Shown here in pieces: positions 10,164-20,265 of a stretch of DNA of 64,000 bases (its first letter is position 1; each line of letters starts with the position of its first letter). The DNA is from Paramoeba atlantica (taxonomy: Eukaryota; Discosea), in assembly GCA_977017575.1 (NCBI GenBank), contig CDRNVI010000063.1, positions 124,001 to 188,000 on the forward strand. Reading direction: 5' to 3'. The translations under genes were made by a program, and so were the position numbers. The notes under the pieces are model-generated. The model was given only the letters and a program-made list of their open reading frames with translations, was not told the DNA's origin and did no database searches.

Positions 10164-11927
10164 CTACACTACATCCGCGCACGTTATACTGGACACCACA
10201 ACAATCACCTTAGACATCTTTCCCGGCGCCGCACTCTGCTCCCTTTGGTACGCTTGCGCTGCACCGTACAACCCCTCCCGTCTCCCTTGAGGTCTTGTTT
10301 TCCCTGCACCTGCAACAGCCTCCCACATCCCCCTCCGGTTCCCCGGCCTCTCCCCTCCCTCCGTCGGTGCGTCCCGTTGGCTCGCGTCCCTGGGCAAGGG
10401 CTCGAGGAACGGCAACGAGAGCACCAGGGACTGGACATTTAACTCCAGCACCACGGCCGTACAGAGTACGGTGCCATAGAGTGCATCACTCGCGGTAGCC
10501 CCCCGCATGAGGTACACAACCGTGTGTTGTAAATCCCGAGGCAGCGGGGCGTGAGGGAGAGGGGAAGCCTCGACAACCGAAGCCATCTCCCCCCTCTCCA
10601 TCTCGCTTTTGTTTTTTACCCCCCCGAATACTTTTTCAGAGGTTAGGGGTTTACTCCTTTCCCCTTTCTTCGAGTGTAAACGAAAGAACTCCACCCGTTC
10701 TAACGGAATGGTGTGGGTCGCGGGACTCACCCGCACCGACGCGGCTCCGTAGAACCACCGTTGCAGGTTCTCCCTCACCCGGAAACCGGAGGGAAGTGCC
10801 ACCACCCCGGTCGACACAGGAAGACACTCCACACCTACCTTTAAAAAGGTAGCGGTTCTCCCCTCCCTATTGTTGTTACCCTTTTCTTCATCCCCTGGTT
10901 GACCGCGATTTTGTTGACCGCGATTTTGTTGACCGCGATTTTGTTGCTCGCGATTTTGTTGCTCGCGATTTTGTTGCTCGCGATTTTGTTGACCGCTCCC
11001 CACCCGGCTCGCGATTTCATGCGCCAACCTGTCGTCGCCCAACACGACGACGTGGGTGACACGAAGCCGATCCACCACCCCCCCCACGGTCTCCAGCGCC
11101 ATCCCGGGGGGCGTGTCAATGACCACCCCACCGGAGGCCACCGTGTCGCTGGTGTGATGCGTGAGGCGCTGCTCGGTGAGGTGACAGAGACGCTCGAGGG
11201 CGTGGGCATAAACCGCGGGGTCCTCGAACGGGCGAGCGGTCCCGACCGGGAGATGCAGCCCGTTGGTCCCCGCCACCGCGACCTCATCGATCGCGTTGGG
11301 GTGGTCCCAGGTGCAGGCGGTGAGGACCCCGGGGGGACCGGAGAGGGGGGCGTGGGGGTCGAGCTCGAGAAGCGTGGGGGTGTGACCGCAGCGGGCGGCG
11401 TAGTTCAGGAGGATACGACACAGGGTGGTTTTGCCGGAGCAGGGCGGGCCGAGGACGAGGGTACGGGGCGAGGCCAGAGGGGGTGGGGAGGGGGGAGATG
11501 GGGCCCCGGTGGGGAGGCCACGCAGGCGGGCCTCGTGAAGCAGGCTGTGAAGTTCAGCGTAGAAACGCATGGGGGTGGAGCGTGAAATATACGCAGAGTG
11601 GAGTATTTTCGAATTTGTGCATTGAAATTTTACGGTGCATCCTGTCCAGGAGAAGATGGCGAGGGAGCAGCCCCAAGGCAGGGTGTAGGCCACCCCAGGA
11701 AGAAGGGGAGCGCCAAAGATCTCGGCATGTGCTCTATGCTCCTCAAGTAAAGTGACTTCAGCAAGATGACTCGGTATTGAGGAATCCCCATCATCGCGAG
11801 AAAACGGAATGGGTAGGAAGATGCGGAGTTCGGACTCCGGACACAATACAAAGTTCTGAGTATCTGTGGGCACGTCAAGTTTTCCCTGTAAGTTGAAAGT
11901 TTCATGCCCTCTAGCGAGATAGTGCAT
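10164..11927 (-). CDS. CLP1: CLP1-family polyribonucleotide 5'-hydroxyl kinase
   Basis: A 587-residue ORF with the CLP1/GRC3 layout. The N-terminal beta-domain includes AEIFGAPL (about 68-75) and TPMRFYAELHSLLHEAR (about 118-134). The P-loop kinase domain begins with Walker A GPPCSGKTT at 160-168, followed by LLELDPHAPLSGPPG and a GGVVIDTPPG strand near 267-275. A C-terminal domain follows. CLP1 proteins phosphorylate RNA 5' ends and act in mRNA 3'-end cleavage and tRNA splicing in the nucleus. A Gln/Asn/Arg-rich pentapeptide repeat (about 313-344) is inserted inside the kinase region. The C-terminus is extended and low in complexity. The gene is much richer in G+C than its flanks. Confidence 0.85.
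   Translation of the reverse strand: MHYLARGHETFNLQGKLDVPTDTQNFVLCPESELRIFLPIPFSRDDGDSSIPSHLAEVTLLEEHRAHAEIFGAPLLPGVAYTLPWGCSLAIFSWTGCTVKFQCTNSKILHSAYISRSTPMRFYAELHSLLHEARLRGLPTGAPSPPSPPPLASPRTLVLGPPCSGKTTLCRILLNYAARCGHTPTLLELDPHAPLSGPPGVLTACTWDHPNAIDEVAVAGTNGLHLPVGTARPFEDPAVYAHALERLCHLTEQRLTHHTSDTVASGGVVIDTPPGMALETVGGVVDRLRVTHVVVLGDDRLAHEIASRVGSGQQNREQQNREQQNREQQNRGQQNRGQQNRGQPGDEEKGNNNREGRTATFLKVGVECLPVSTGVVALPSGFRVRENLQRWFYGAASVRVSPATHTIPLERVEFFRLHSKKGERSKPLTSEKVFGGVKNKSEMERGEMASVVEASPLPHAPLPRDLQHTVVYLMRGATASDALYGTVLCTAVVLELNVQSLVLSLPFLEPLPRDASQRDAPTEGGERPGNRRGMWEAVAGAGKTRPQGRREGLYGAAQAYQREQSAAPGKMSKVIVVVSSITCADVV
10901..10990. repeat. 15-bp coding tandem repeat in CLP1
   Basis: Six exact-length copies of a 15-bp unit (gaccgcgattttgtt, with the variant gctcgcgattttgtt) stay in frame and encode repeats of QNRGQ or QNREQ. 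The unit length, a multiple of three, keeps the CLP1 frame open. Copy number is probably variable between alleles. Confidence 0.9.
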
Positions 11928-12183
11928 AAACTCCTGTAGGATATTTCTATGGATAGAATAACGAAAATCTAATCACTTTTCCGAGTTATGAAAACAAAGA
12001 AAAAGACTAATGAGCTGTATTGTAGAATTCCTATAGACCATATGAACCTTCTCTTTAATGTTTTTAAGTAAGAAGTAGGTATTTCTTAAAAAGTGCGCTC
12101 GGTCTGATCCATTCAATGAATTTCATACAAGTTCTACAAAGGAGATTGTTTATATTTTCTATGAAAACATCGCACATTTCAAT

Positions 12184-13395
12184 CTACGTATCTCCATCAA
12201 ATCCTTTAGGGTGAAGTCGATTGTTGTTTACACCCACACTCAGTACCTGTTTGTCCCAAGTTCTCCGATCCTCACGACTTTGATAGTGTCGCATGCGGTT
12301 CTGTCGCGCACGTTCCTCTTGAGCGTGATTAGCGGTCAACTTTTGTCCACCCGAGTAACACCGCAAAGCTGAAAAACGATCTCGAAACGATGTCATTGAC
12401 GAGTGCGGCGTATTTACAGCATACAGACTTGTCTTCTGTCCTCGAGCATTTATCGTCAAATGATTTCCACTGATTCCTCGTCCAGTCGTATGCCCCCGAT
12501 CAAGTATTTGTCGCAGCTTGCCATCCGCAGTGGATTGCAAGGCAAGTTGCCCCGATTCTCTCTGGGGGCCACTATTACCCACGGAACGATCCAAATAGGA
12601 TTTCACAGGACCGCAGTAACTTTTCCCTCGTTTTGCAAACGGCCCGGTACGTGTTTTTTGGTCCACATTGAGGTCACTGGCTATTGTCTCAAGCCACTCT
12701 GTTTCATAGTACGGGTCATATTCCCCCGTAGACAGAGCAGACAGGGGAATAGCGGTGTGGCGCTGATCCCTCATATGCATTTGGACCGCAGTCAGGGAGT
12801 CAAACTCCTTGGAGGACCTCTCGGAGGACTCACACGTGATGCACAGCCCGGCAGAAATCTTTCGTGCAAGATAACAAAGCAGTCCCTGAAGGTCGTGAAG
12901 ATGGATTTCAAAAGGTATTTCGAAATTGTGGACCGTCTTCATATGGGATATAGTGGTCGTGATGTTTGGAAAGAGAGGGGATCGTAGGCAGAACAGACAG
13001 TGCAGTTCCGTGATGGAACTATCGGAATTGGAAACTGATTCAGCGTACTCGAGAGAGGCTTCTTCTTTACAATCGGATAGCGTTTCATTTTTTCGGGTGG
13101 CGTTTTGTAGCTTATTGTAACGATGTGTCCGGGAACGTACGTGGTCTTGTAAGGTCAATGCAGTGTTAAATGTCTTCTGACACAACTTGCAAAAGTATTG
13201 AGCTGAAGAAACGCGTTGAACGTCAGTGTTGGAAGGTTGCAAAAGCGAAAGCTGAGCCGACCCTGAGGCTCGTGTACGTACACGAAGATTATGAATGTGT
13301 GTCTCACTGGAATAATGTTGTCGCAAGCTGAACAAATCGCCTGAAATAGAGATCGTGCATGTGCTGCAGTAGTGAGGGGCACTCTCGGTGTTCAT
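12184..13395 (-). CDS. REI1/ZNF622-like 60S biogenesis zinc-finger protein
   Basis: This 403-residue protein has four C2H2-type fingers in the REI1 arrangement: YCSTC near residue 9, YFCKLC near 69 ending in DHVRSRTH, LHCLFC near 130 ending in SHMKTVHNFEIP, and CITC near 185 ending in MHMRDQRH. The segment after the third finger (DLQGLLCYLARKISAGLCITC) and the later EYDPYYE acidic motif match the family. REI1 is a cytoplasmic factor that recycles shuttling proteins from pre-60S ribosomes. The ATG follows a pyrimidine tract of about 30 bases with no intervening AG. The Arg/Gln-rich C-terminus is lineage-specific. Confidence 0.8.
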   Translation of the reverse strand: MNTESAPHYCSTCTISISGDLFSLRQHYSSETHIHNLRVRTRASGSAQLSLLQPSNTDVQRVSSAQYFCKLCQKTFNTALTLQDHVRSRTHRYNKLQNATRKNETLSDCKEEASLEYAESVSNSDSSITELHCLFCLRSPLFPNITTTISHMKTVHNFEIPFEIHLHDLQGLLCYLARKISAGLCITCESSERSSKEFDSLTAVQMHMRDQRHTAIPLSALSTGEYDPYYETEWLETIASDLNVDQKTRTGPFAKRGKSYCGPVKSYLDRSVGNSGPQRESGQLALQSTADGKLRQILDRGHTTGRGISGNHLTINARGQKTSLYAVNTPHSSMTSFRDRFSALRCYSGGQKLTANHAQEERARQNRMRHYQSREDRRTWDKQVLSVGVNNNRLHPKGFDGDT

Positions 13396-13440
13396 TTATA
13401 GTAGAGAAAAAAGAAAGAAATAGAGAAACGAATGTACGTA

Positions 13441-13743
13441 CACCCCCGCTAATTAATTTTTATAAACATAAATTATAAAAATTTTGCATTCGTATTTATA
13501 ATTTAGACAAATTATTTTGTGAAGGTACCGGTTGACGTCACCAATATCACGTACTTTTCCCGACGATAGTGAAAGCATCAGCATTCCCAATACTTTCGGA
13601 ATGCCGTTTCGACCACTTTGATGAAAAAAGCCATACAAGTTTGAAAAAACGTTTTATAAATTACACAACGAAGATTTACTATAATTAAGAAAAGTATAAA
13701 GGTCGAAAAATCACCCGTTCATAAAAATATATTAGCAGGGGTG
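13441..13743. mobile_element. TA-flanked MITE (303 bp)
   Basis: The ends are inverted copies of CACCCCCGCTAATTAATTTT (left) and a close variant at the right, each followed by TTTATA-type AT-rich sequence. TA lies at 13439-13440 and 13744-13745. A shorter relative lies at 32293-32387. It fits a Tc1/mariner-type non-autonomous element inserted just upstream of the REI1-like gene. Confidence 0.75.
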
Positions 13744-14049
13744 TAATTTAGAACCCGACAAAAGACGTTACCCGGTGTCAACAGAACTCTCTACATAACT
13801 ATGGTGTCATTGATTAAGAGAGAGATATTCTAAGAAATTCTGAGTAAGGTACTCGCCTATTGCATTTTATTGTCATCACAAAACAACGTTTTTTGAGAGT
13901 TTTGTGGTCGATATCGGAAGTTTTGTGACCTGTAAGTTCCTCTTGCACTGTACCTCTTCCACGTTCACAAGTCGAAGAGACGTGATCACTTCATGAATCC
14001 AGGTGCAGGAGTACTCTCCCTCTCCTTAATTTTTATAAATTATAAATTA

Positions 14050-14228
14050 CTGTCCCCCCCGTTTAAGCGCACCTCGTTTTCCGCGAAAAGTGCGCTTAAA
14101 CGGGGGGGTCTGAATCACTACATAAAAAAGAAATTGGCACCGCTTCGCGGCGCCGGGCTCTTTCCTTCAACTCTATGTGCGCTTAAACGGGGGGGGGGCT
14201 GACCAGGTGCGCTTAAAAGGGGTGGCAG
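14050..14228. mobile_element. TA-flanked MITE with GTTTAAGCGCACC ends
   Basis: Terminal inverted repeats of about 24 bp start CTGTCCCCCCCGTTTAAGCG at the left and match the right end with few changes. TA flanks both sides (14048-14049, 14229-14230). An extra inverted copy of the end lies inside (about 14090), forming a hairpin with the left end. It also contains a GC-rich palindrome with a TTC loop at 14136-14154. Confidence 0.7.
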
Positions 14229-14261
14229 TATAACAAAAAGTGAGTTATAATTATAATTATA

Positions 14262-14495
14262 AACCCTGTTCTGGGTTATTGTGACTAGAGATACTTATTG
14301 TGCAGGGGGAGACAATAAGTGGAAACAACCACTATTATTGTGCCCTCCCCTCCAAAATATGGCGCCGCCAGGCGGCGCCAATTTTTTTTACCCTTTTTTG
14401 GGTTTTCCAATATTTAGTTATTGTGCCTAGAGCCAGGTATTGTGCCTAGAGCCAGTTATTGTGCAGGGGGGGGCGCAATAACCCGGAACAGGGTT
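14262..14495. mobile_element. TA-flanked MITE with AACCCTGTTC ends
   Basis: Inverted ends AACCCTGTTCTGGGTTATTG (left) and the matching right end (14475-14495) are flanked by TA. Several TTATTGTG words lie just inside each end. A perfect GC palindrome with a CCA loop lies at 14361-14379. Confidence 0.7.
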
Positions 14496-14904
14496 TAATT
14501 ATAAAATTAATGATCCCGTATAAATGACCGCTATTCCAAAAACAGGTCGGCGTTAGTACGATCTGTAAGATGGTAGTGCCAGGGAAGACCGCGAGCAGGT
14601 CCCGACCATGCTTCCCCATGCTGAATTTTTTCGGTGAATCGCGTTTTACAAAAATCAGTATCTTCATCTCAGGAAGAAAATCCCGCCCAAAAAAGATTGT
14701 CTTTTCCCCTACATGAGCATTTTTTCATGAATCAATATCTGAAGCTGAGTCAAATAAGCAAAAGAAATCACATAGAGGTAATGTACTATAAACAAAATAA
14801 AGTTTGTATTTTCTCACCATCTGCCTCCAGCATAGAAATCAACCATTTGCGCTTTTCTGTAAGAATTTTCTTCGTAGGGCGTCTATCCACGTTCACAAAA
14901 TTTC

Positions 14905-15790
14905 TTTTTTAGCCTCTTCGTTAAACGCGGTGGTTGTTTTCAACTTAGAAGTCACTCATGCTGCGCGCTTCGCGTTGAAAACTACCGCCGCGTTTAACGA
15001 AGAGCCTAAAAAAGAAAATTTAGCCTGAAAAACGGAAAGATTATAGCCAAAAATAGCCGAATTTCGGGTAAAAATGGGGTGATTTTCGCGTATTTTTGCT
15101 CTCAGAGCACTAAATCCGACATTTGCGCGTGGGAAATCACTCGTAGGCATGAATGAAAGCCTACCGAATGTAAAAGGTAGAGAATGCGACTCCAACCATA
15201 CCATTCTTTCGACACAAAAATGCCCCTTTAGGTCCGAAAAATACTTTTTCACCTTTTTTAGTCAAAAATGGGTCATTTTGAGGGGCGCACCACGGTTTGA
15301 AGAAGGGATACCTTGCGAAAGCAACTGCGGAGAAAGCTAGTGTAGGTCCCAAACTATCAAAATACAATAGGGGAAACGATTTTGGAAAAATATTTTTTTT
15401 GTCATTTTTTTCGCCAAGTTGAAATTTTTTTCAAAAAATTTTTTCCGAAAAAATCCGAACTTGGCGGACCCGTCCTGCGGATACGCGGGGGGGTCACCCC
15501 CGGGTAGGGGTGTGGAAAATGCGCGCCAAGACCCCGGCTACCCTTTCTGCGTTTTTTTTTCGAAAACTAATTTTTTCGAAAAAATTTGCTCGACCATGAA
15601 CCCCCCTGGACCCCCCCCATGGACCCCCCACTTTTTTCAATTTTTTTTTTCAGTTTTGGTCCACCGGAGCCCCCTTTTATATTTTTTTCTTCTATTATAT
15701 TACTGTGTTCCTCTTTATATTTTCACTGTTTTTGTTCACTTTTTTTCAATAATCGAGGGTAGAGCGGTAGTTTTACAACCACCGCAATCC
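14905..15790 (-). mobile_element. Hairpin-ended repeat, copy 1
   Basis: This copy of about 0.9 kb is nearly identical, in reverse orientation, to 20266-21196. One end is a large imperfect palindrome with arms of about 42 bases around CTTCGTTAAACGCGGTGG. The other end is a short hairpin, GCGGTAGTTTTACAACCACC followed by GC. Both ends share the word GCGGTGGTTGT. No coding potential is convincing: the long frames inside differ between copies and are rich in homopolymers. Superfamily unknown. Confidence 0.7.
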
Positions 15791-16515
15791 ATCTTAAGTA
15801 GAATAATAGAAAAAATTCTTTGGTTTAGAATAAAATTAAGAAATAGCGTTCGATTAATTTCTGATTAATAAAAATTAATGATCCCGCATAAACTAAATTT
15901 TTATAACTCGAAATCCATTTATATAAATTAATGAGAGAGGGAGTATTATAGTAGCTGTCTACTTGAGAACTCTTTCTCGAGTACAGAAACGAACTCTTCT
16001 CGAGTACAGCCGAAGCCAAACCCTCCAGGCAAAAAGGACCGAAACGAGCTCATCTATTGGCCGCAAAATATATAAAAAAAGTTACAAGGTTACAACAAGG
16101 GGGTGACGTATTCAATTGAAATGATTTTCCTCCCCGATTCCATATTCTGATACCTTATGACCCATGGACTCAACGGGACATTAGTACAAGCTTGAAGCGC
16201 GGTACTGTGTAAAATGGGAGCCGCTGTGTTAAGTTTCCATCTTCTGCAAGAAAGAGTTGCTCTATCAACAGAGTTCCCCTATCAACAGAGTTCCTCGGAG
16301 CATTGCACCACCGATCATAAATAATAATAATTCTCTGCACCCTTGTTGATGCTGAGAGATTTAAATGGGTACACAAGACGGTGGACAAGGTACTTTATAG
16401 TTTATATCTGAATACCGTAAGACGGATGGGGTACGTCATTAAGTCTTAATGAACATCTTAAGATGATGTCGCCGTGACTTTTGTGCTCATGACTCCAAAA
16501 TCATTTTTGAAACTC
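15791..16515. other. Intergenic, no gene seen
   Basis: AT-rich stretch with short direct repeats such as ctcgagtacag near 15965-16010 and tatcaacagagttcc near 16265-16290. No gene recognised. Confidence 0.35.
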
Positions 16516-16624
16516 TTTTAGTCGCTTCGGTAAACGAGGTGGTTGTTTTCAACTTCGAAGGCACCAAATCTGCGCGCTTCGCGTTGAAAACTACCTCCGC
16601 GTTTAACGAAGTGACTAAAAAAGA
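16516..16624. repeat. Solo terminal palindrome of the hairpin-ended family
   Basis: Only the large-palindrome end is present: a left arm around GTAAACGAGGTGGTTGTTTT and a right arm around GAAAACTACCTCCGCGTTTA, flanked by TTTTAG and CTAAAAAAGAAA. The body of the element is absent, so the palindrome can exist on its own. Confidence 0.65.
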
Positions 16625-17259
16625 AATAATTGCCAGGAAAAAGGAAGAAACCAGAGAGAATACAAACGAAAATGACCGACTTTTGGGTAAAAATATTAGT
16701 AATATTTTTTAAAAAGTCTTTTTCAGTGGAGGAAAGTTACTTTAAAGTACTTTTTTTTACTATAAAACTTTCAATTTTTTTTTCCGTTTATCCAAAAATT
16801 CGGTAGAGTAGAACTGCCATGACCTTTTCTTCGCATTCGAACTTCAGGTTACCTGTTATCTTGGAAATTGAAAGGGGTGAAAGGAATTGAAAGGGGTGAA
16901 GAGGGTGAAAGGGAGTGAAGGGTCTCGCATTACGCGAATAGGTACTTTTCCATTGAGTGAGTTGAGAGAGAAAAAAATGTGCGTAAAGAAAGATAGTAAA
17001 AATGCTGCTAAAGTGCAACTGATTCGCAAAATGCAGTAAAAAGCAAAAAAAGTACTTTATCAGCCCAAATGCAAAATTGAATACAAAACATTTGAACACC
17101 GAGAAAAGAATCGCGCCTCAACTGCCGATGTGACATCGATTGGTGTTGACATTTTCGATCAATTTTCAATAAATACAACACTGTAAACACCTGGAGAGAT
17201 CAGAAAGTTCGAACTCTTAATCACAGTGTCCAAAGTCGACCACCAACGTGTTTCTTTCT

Positions 17260-17610
17260 TCATGTTCCCGCATCTGACACGACGTGAACAGCAAAGATGC
17301 GTTCAGATTGAAGTTCATCCAATGTTTGCTCAAGCAGAAGCTTGAATGCGGTGGCATCAGTTGATGACACAGGCTTGATAGCCCAACACATCGAGATTCC
17401 TTTACGTACGAGCGTCACGGCACATGTCGTGCGGCGGTGAATAGTGGAGGTATCCATACATACACTTACCATACATTGTTGTTGTGAGAACAAGAACACG
17501 TTCTGGTTCTCAGAATCGAAGAACACTGTTCTCAGAACATCGAGAACACGTGGATTTAACTCAGCGGTCGTCATCTCCTCGTGAGAAAGTGTGGTGATTT
17601 TTGTCCTCAT
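17260..17610 (-). pseudogene. hAT-like transposase fragment (uncertain)
   Basis: The ORF carries MDTSTIHRRTTCAVTLV and, about 45 residues on, VHVVSDAGT. This Asp, extended sheet, Asp arrangement resembles the start of a hAT catalytic core, where the first Asp precedes TDxxxNM. It stops right after the second Asp. There is no close match to the other hAT-like copies in this window, so it may be another family. Confidence 0.35.
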
Positions 17611-18145
17611 AAACTATGTAAACCCTCCCGACGGTTATTGTTCACATTTTTTATTGTTCACATTCTTTATAGTTCACAATTTTTTGAAATAACCTTGGCG
17701 GATCACCGTCTTGATTTGTAAAATCATTTGGATTGCAGAAGGAATTTCATCGGGAAACTTCAAGGTAAATAACATATTGTGTTGTTCCGAGCGACGGTGA
17801 AGCAGGCTCTGTTTCAGCGGATGCGTTGTCAGATGATGATTCTTCCAATATTAGCACAAGTGATGCGACCCTCAACGAAGCAAGATCTGAGGAAAATTCT
17901 TCTGAAACAGAAGCAAACGAATCTTCTGAAACAGATGACTCCAATGAAACTGAGACAGAAGATAGTTCTGCAGGATCCTCGGAATGCTATGGAGTCCTCC
18001 TTATCTCGTCCGGATGTTGTTCTTTCTGCATTTAACAGATTAGGTTACCTTCATCCTTGCAAAGCTTCCATTAGAAACATTGATTATCAAGATACAGTTT
18101 CTGTACCTTGTTGGTAAATTTTCCTTTAGCTCATCTTTTCTTTCC
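17611..18145. other. Unassigned; acidic low-complexity reading
   Basis: A plus-strand frame at about 17800-18030 gives a Ser/Asp/Glu/Thr-rich peptide (SETEANESSETDDSNETETE) that lacks an upstream ATG. It could be a degraded tail of a transposase or chance repeats. Not called as a gene. Confidence 0.3.
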
Positions 18146-18189
18146 CCGGCAACGGGCATAATCTTACTGTTTTATATGCCCGTTGCCGG
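18146..18189. other. Perfect 15-bp-stem hairpin
   Basis: CCGGCAACGGGCATA and its exact inverse are separated by a 14-base loop. The stem is G+C-rich and sits at the border of a GC-rich patch (18180-18500). It may be the end of a small element or a structured RNA. No tail of T residues supports a terminator. Confidence 0.8.
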
Positions 18190-18567
18190 ACGGCACTAAG
18201 GCCGAAACTGTCCCTCTTTCTCGGCGAAGCAGGGGACGCACTTCCACCCCTTCACCCCTCCCCGGATCACTCTTTGAGTGAGTTTACTTCCCTCCCCGAC
18301 TTTCTTACCTTCGCGCCTTTCCTTCCCGGGGAGCCATGCTCCATGGCGGCCTCCCTTGAGGACCACTGGGCGTGGCTCTGCCTCTTCTTATCGCGAGGCA
18401 GCGGTCGGTTGCAGTGCGCCCCTCCGGCTGGGTAAAGAGAGGGCGAGTTGCCTGGACCCCCTCTAACGACAGAGTCCGTGCACCCTTGGTGCGACATCCG
18501 TCATCGCGGAGTGCGCCGATGATATCTGCCGTCGCATCAAGGGCTGTATCTCTGCGTCAACGAGCGC

Positions 18568-18789
18568 ATGGACATCAAACTTGAGGAGCCAGACGATGTG
18601 GTACCCCCAGACGATGTGGCACTCCCAGACGATGTGGCACAAAGTACGCGAAATGCACGCGAACGCGATAACATCGATCGGGCATCGCATACGTTATTAC
18701 AAAACAGAATGCCCGCTAAGCAACGCAAGATTACAGAGTTTGTAAATGTTCAACAGAACGATGACAGTGTTGAAGAACCTCCCCCGTAG
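18568..18789 (+). CDS. Small acidic ORF with DDV repeats (doubtful)
   Basis: A 73-residue ORF begins with ATG and contains three near-copies of PDDV encoded by an 18-base repeat (cagacgatgtgg), then a basic segment MPAKQRKITEF and an acidic end. I do not recognise it. It may be the N-terminal remnant of a transposase. Coding status is doubtful. Confidence 0.2.
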   Translation: MDIKLEEPDDVVPPDDVALPDDVAQSTRNARERDNIDRASHTLLQNRMPAKQRKITEFVNVQQNDDSVEEPPP

Positions 18790-19139
18790 AAGGGAGGTAG
18801 ATTGTCCTCTAGGGGCCGAGGTAGATGGGGCTGTCCCATGACTGGAATTCTTGTGAAGCCGGCTGCCGCGTTTGAAGCGGGTCAATGGCGAGAGCCGGGG
18901 AGAGAGATAGAGTAGGAAAGGAAAAGAGGAAGAAGCCAAGAAACGTTTGCCCTTGTGTAAGATTGTAGGTGCACTGCATGTATCCAAAGTTGTTAGTATC
19001 AAAAGATTTTTGATGCCAAGTACGTAATATTGTACCAATGCTACACGTTTGTAAGATGAAACTACAGGCGCGTTGCCCCCCTCTTAGCCCGGAAGGTATG
19101 CAACAACCAGAGCGAACTGTCTGTGAAGTAAATACATAC

Positions 19140-19255
19140 ATCTCCGCAGTACGGTACTTCGTACTAAGCGTAGTACAGACCCCGTATTTCGTACTAGTAC
19201 GTACTAAGTACCGTACTATCCGTACTTAGTACGAAGGTCCGTACTTCATGCAGTT
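19140..19255. repeat. GTAC-rich palindromic cluster
   Basis: About ten GTAC tetramers lie within 115 bases, many as GTACTTCGTAC or CTTAGTACG in alternating orientation, with CGTACTAGTACG at the centre. A cluster of overlapping inverted repeats, function unknown. Confidence 0.7.
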
Positions 19256-19699
19256 TGTCTAACAATTTCAAATAAAGAAACCACACTGAAGTAGTGTACC
19301 ATGTGACGCTGAAGGGCTGCAACCTCTGTCATGAAGGGCATACATGTTAACACTCACAAAATAAAAGCAAATATAGAAGTAATTTAAAAGGAATATAGAA
19401 GAAGTATATGGTGAAAGCATAAAAATTTGAATCAAAAGACACTCTATATTTATCACAATTTTCTCACTTGCTATGAACTAACGAATAGGTGATCGCCGAC
19501 ACCCGCCCAAAAAATGTATAAGAGAACGGAAAGGAAAAGTGAAAGTGATCTAAGAACTTTTAGAAGCTATTTTCATTGAATGTATAGAATGCTGTATATT
19601 TTTTTAACAAAGGTATGCAATCAATATCATACATTACAAGATTCCATTAATTTTAGTTTAATACTACGAAAAATCACCCTAAATTAGTCCAATGAGAGG
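19256..19699. other. Intergenic, no gene seen
   Basis: AT-rich sequence between the GTAC cluster and the hAT-like relic. Nothing recognised. Confidence 0.35.
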
Positions 19700-20087
19700 G
19701 TGGTTACTCTGTAAAATCTTTGTCTTCGCCTTCACCTGTATCGCTACTTTCGTGAAGATCAAACTCACCTTCCTCGGATGATTTATATTGCGTTTTCGGG
19801 CTATGAGTCACTCTTTTAATCTTATTTAGGTTTCCACGCAAAAAAAATCCGGTCAGCAATCACACGTGGAGGGAGTCTGGATTGTCGAGGACTGTACATA
19901 TACGACAATATCGATAGCCATGAGTCACACTTTGTCACGAGAGGTGGCGTCCAAACGTAATGACGCGCGGCGAAAGCAATAGATGGGAAAAGTCTATCAC
20001 CCGTAGTGCACCAGTAATCATTACTGTGCACAGAGGGATCCCACTCAAAGTCAGTACAAGTGACGTACGCTAGCCACTCTGTGTCAG
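19700..20087 (-). pseudogene. hAT-like transposase, 3' piece of split copy
   Basis: Reading right to left the piece encodes DTEWLAYVTCTDFEWDPS, then ARHYVWTPPLVTKCDSWLSI and YMYSPRQ, matching the C-terminal region of the hAT-like ORF at 36590-37396. It continues the frame that stops at 23970 on the other side of the pogo-Ulp1 insertion. A later frame change precedes an acidic tail near 19720-19800. Confidence 0.75.
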
Positions 20088-20265
20088 TACTGTGACCCTC
20101 CCCTTTAATATGCACCCCCTTCCCCCCCCCTAAATATGCACAAATTCGATGTTGAATTTTCGGAGCGTTTTTTTGAGAACAGATGTTTTGCCTATTTTTA
20201 CCCAATTTCTTCAAAAGGCTTTGTGCTTTTAAGCCTCTGATGTGCATCTATGTATGTGGAGATAA

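Noticed and set aside
11483-11755. Plus-strand ORFs opposite CLP1
   Set aside because: They are shadows of a GC-rich coding region; the minus frame carries all CLP1 motifs.
12184-13395. Spliced-leader acceptor before the REI1-like gene
   Set aside because: The pyrimidine tract is not followed by AG before the ATG.
15419-15868. A coding gene in the hairpin-ended repeat
   Set aside because: The frames differ between the two copies, are driven by homopolymers and show no domain.
18146-18189. Rho-independent-like terminator
   Set aside because: Eukaryotic context, no T tract after the stem and no gene ending just before it.
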